Positions 60,871-64,000 of a stretch of DNA of 64,000 nucleotides are shown in pieces. A program made the position numbers and the translations under genes. How positions within the stretch are numbered: the stretch's first letter is position 1; each line of letters opens with the position of its first letter. The DNA is from Megaleporinus macrocephalus (lineage: Eukaryota; Chordata; Actinopteri; Characiformes; Anostomidae). The stretch spans positions 19,218,694 through 19,282,693 of the forward strand of contig CM038703.1 of NCBI GenBank assembly GCA_021613375.1. Reading direction: 5' to 3'. Under the pieces are notes generated by a model that was not told where the DNA came from, made no database searches, and saw nothing but the letters and a program-made list of their open reading frames with translations.

Positions 60871-63800
60871 GCTTTCTCTAAAGTAGCTTTACACTCTCTG
60901 GATGTCTGGCTGCCATCACTACTGTCGTGATTGGTGCATTTCACATATAAACACTTCCATCTAAAAAGCAAAGGAAGTACAGTATTGTACTGGGAAATGA
61001 ACTGGAGTGAAGTTTTGTTTCAGTCCTCTGCTGATTGGTTGGAAATCCCCCGCTATAAATTGCTTAGATGATCATGTCCAGAAAGTAATAGTTATGTTTA
61101 GAACTTCGGAAACGACATGTTCTGCTGGAATATCCATATAATAGAGGCAACAACCCGTCACTATTGAGCTAAACTTAACTGCTGAGGTGCTAATCTGCTT
61201 TCAGAGAGGTGCATTATATTCACACATATAACAGCAGTGACTCACAATCATAAAAAGAAGGCACTGAAACCACACTGATGAGAAAGATAAGGAACATGCA
61301 TGGCTAATTTCAGGCTGGGGCCGATACTGTTTTGCAGGCTGGTTTCCTGTTCATTACTGAGTGCAAATAATGAGAGTTCTCTGCCCGGTGCATTAAGCAG
61401 TTGTGTGAATAGACCTTCCTCTGGTGGATGCACATCACATATACAATGTAAAAACAACAACAACAACAACATTTTGATATAGCAGCATACTGAATAGACA
61501 TGATATACACAATGGATCCTAACTACACACATGAAAACATTACTTTGAGTTGTACAGATGTGGTTACTGACGTCGGTTGATAACAAAGATAACAAACCCA
61601 ACATCTTTCATAAAATAAGGTGGCAGTAGGTTTATCCGTACAAGAGCACTGCTCAGAGTGTGGGACAGGTATATGGGTCAAAGTGCATTGTGCTTAATGT
61701 ACGCTAATAAGCAGATGTGATGTGCGCAGGCGTGCCCCGTGTTTGTGTACGTTGTCATAAAGAAGAGTGGCATGATGCCGTTTGGCTGAGATGCAAAACA
61801 GGATGCAAATCAGCTCCGAATCAGCTGCACTAAAAACCTGGAGTATCTCATTTCAGATTTGCCAGAAAAAGTGAGAAGCTCAATGTCTCTCTGCTACACG
61901 TCCATCAACAAACTTTCAGTTGGGCTCGGGTTGTTTAACGACATGCAAATGCAGGCTTATATCAGCACTTATATACAGGCTTATATACAGTAACTGCTGT
62001 TATTTATACAGTATTTATGTAATAACATCGTTCAGATACTCTCTCAAGAGATCTGACTCTGATTCCAACAAGATAAGCTGTTTATGCATCACTGAAGTCT
62101 TGACTGTAAATCAGGTGTGGAAATAGTTTCAAAGTACTGTTACTTTAGTAATCATTTACTGGAATATAAATAAAGAAATTATTTTAAAAAACGATACAAG
62201 TAAAAGTAAATAAGCAGTTAATTAAAATAATATTCAAGTAATCAGGTTATCTGGTTTTTGTACATCCGCAATCAATACTCAATAAAAATGTTTTCGGGCT
62301 ACATCGTTATAAATAATCCGTACATACAACAGTTTGAACAGTCAAACCCCGCATGAGGAAAAAAAAAAGTTTTGAGCCCTCAGACTGATCACTGTATGCT
62401 CGACTAGTGCACATGCACACATCTGAACTGTGGTGCTGTGCTTAAGGAACCAGGCTTCCCAGACTTATTAAAGGAACAATATGATTTTTGTTTTAGTAAA
62501 AATCTTTCCAAATTGAACCAAAATTATAAACAGAATATGAAGAAATAAGCATTTTGACAGAATATCAAAGGCGTCTATGTATCGTGTTGCAGAGTCGTCC
62601 AATAAAATCTACATGCTAATCAGCTAACCGGCCTGTCTTGTCTCGCAATAACATCTTTGCACCTCAAGAGGTGATAGTGATTCTGCATGAGAGGATAAAA
62701 CGTAGCACTGCCTCGACAGTAGATTAATCTTTTCTCAATCTTGTTAAAGGTGCTGCTCCCAGTTCGATTATTTAAGAACGAGGAGCAATAAAAGGAAGAG
62801 TAAATGTAATGAAGAGCTGAAGCTCTTGTCTAATAATGACCACTGCCCGCTTTTGGGCATAACTAATGTAATTACACAATTATCACTAAACTAATAATGT
62901 ATTTTTAGCGACAGTGCTTTTGCCTATTAGTAGAATGTTTACTGTACGTCTACAGACAATCTGTCGGCCCAGATTGAAGAGTAAGGATATTTTGGCACAT
63001 GGCTTGTTTTGTAAGTTGAAATCTCTGCAGGTTTCAAGTCTTTTAAATTTCACAGCTCTTTCCAGACTGATACGCTCCCAATTCATTATTTTTTTTCTCT
63101 GTAACAGTTAAAATTAAATTAACCTTAGTTAAAATTAAGGTAGCAAAGTATTTGACTAGAAATCAACTCAAGTAAGAGTAAAAATACAGTGAATTATTCT
63201 CCAAAAAGTACCATAAAGTACAATAACAGGAATAAATGTGTTTTTTTTCCAGCTGTGCTGAAAAGTCATAACCCTGATGTTCCATCTGTATTACTCGACA
63301 AGTGCCACGCTCAGTAACAAAAAAAATGCCACAGCTGTGTCTATTATCAGGTTTTGTTGTTTGTTGAGGAATGACAGTCATTAATTCACAGAATTTTCAG
63401 AACTATTACTTACAAGAATACACAGTGTCACTGATGTTAAAAAGTGCCCTTGTGTAGAATCATCTGATGACTTCTGACGAATACCTGGATGAGTAAGTGA
63501 GATACAAGCCAGATCCATGGGGTGCTTCACATCTATAACTTCAGAAACTACAAACATGGCTGATTCATACTGGACTGAAATCACAAAATGTGTCAGTAAA
63601 TTACAGTATGTAAAACAAATCCAACTCCTATAAGGCTTCCAGACTGACAGTTATCTGAGTATCATGATTGAGCAAGACTGAGCATCACGGCCTCTTCGTT
63701 GCATAACCAACAACAAAAAAAGAATCTTCAGTGACTCGGTCTTTAAACACACTGGCTTTTGTGCCGTGGCGGACTTTGCTGTTGGCTTTCCTCTTTCTTG

Positions 63801-64000
63801 TAGACGACTGGAGTATTGAGGAGCAGTGTGGTGAGCTAATGTGGAGTTATGTCTTGTTAACGTCCTCTTGTTTCGGTGAGCTAGTGAGTGAAGAGAGGAT
63901 GGAGTCGTAAATCTAGACACAGAGGAGAACAAGGGCAACAAAAGGGCAAAAGCTAAAGGGGGGTATCCCCCAGAATGAGCAGTGTGTGATGAACTGAAAA
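60871..64000. other. intergenic DNA, no recognised gene
   Basis: AT-rich sequence with the AAC array and worn repeat fragments carrying AAGTAAAAGTAA and CTCAAGTAAGAGTAAAA. No coding exon is evident on either strand to the end of the window. Confidence 0.5.
61453..61470 (+). repeat. (AAC)6 microsatellite
   Basis: Six perfect AAC units. Confidence 0.95.

Overview
This is a window of vertebrate nuclear DNA, almost certainly from a teleost fish. The reasons are an intron-containing vertebrate gene, many decayed Tc1/mariner, hAT-like and fold-back elements, tRNA-derived SINEs of a type common in fish, and an AT-leaning non-coding background. Several repeat sequences (the long-TIR fold-back at 57.3-57.7 kb and the reverse-strand SINE at 28.2 kb) resemble repeats I associate with otophysan fish such as characins and catfish. 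That placement is an inference from memory, not a search result.

The one gene I can identify with confidence is lunatic fringe (lfng), on the + strand. Eight coding exons between 42165 and 49330 join with correct phases and consensus splice sites into a 375-residue protein. Upstream lie a CpG-rich first exon, a GC/CCAAT promoter-like region with two Hes/Her-type sites, and a 28-base G run. Downstream is a 3' UTR of about 1.5 kb with two AU-rich nonamers, a perfect miR-125 seed match and an AATAAA signal. The enzyme is a Golgi beta-1,3-N-acetylglucosaminyltransferase that modifies O-fucose on Notch EGF repeats.

1-42 kb (upstream) is mostly non-coding. It holds a 65-bp minisatellite with a 390-bp higher-order unit (7.0-8.2 kb) and a related set of ~160-170-bp repeats (38.5-38.9 kb). 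It also holds three Tc1-like remnants (10.4, 14-15.3, 35.6-36.7 kb), SINEs (10.8, 15.3, 28.2 kb), a LINE 3' end (21.2-22.0 kb), several inverted-repeat MITEs, a TG/TA array and an 0.8-kb polypurine tract. One reverse-strand open segment (12396-12046) has a good acceptor, coding-like codon use, a stop and a downstream AATAAA. It may be the last exon of an unidentified gene.

50.9-64 kb (downstream) has no recognisable gene. It holds a hAT-like MITE with an 8-bp target duplication, the long-TIR fold-back, SINE fragments and a local set of duplicated segments.

I saw no sign of an undescribed biochemical system. The items most worth a second look are the higher-order minisatellite and its relative, the orphan terminal exon at 12 kb, and the possible regulatory features of lfng (miR-125 site, overlapping uORF, Hes-type sites, G-run).
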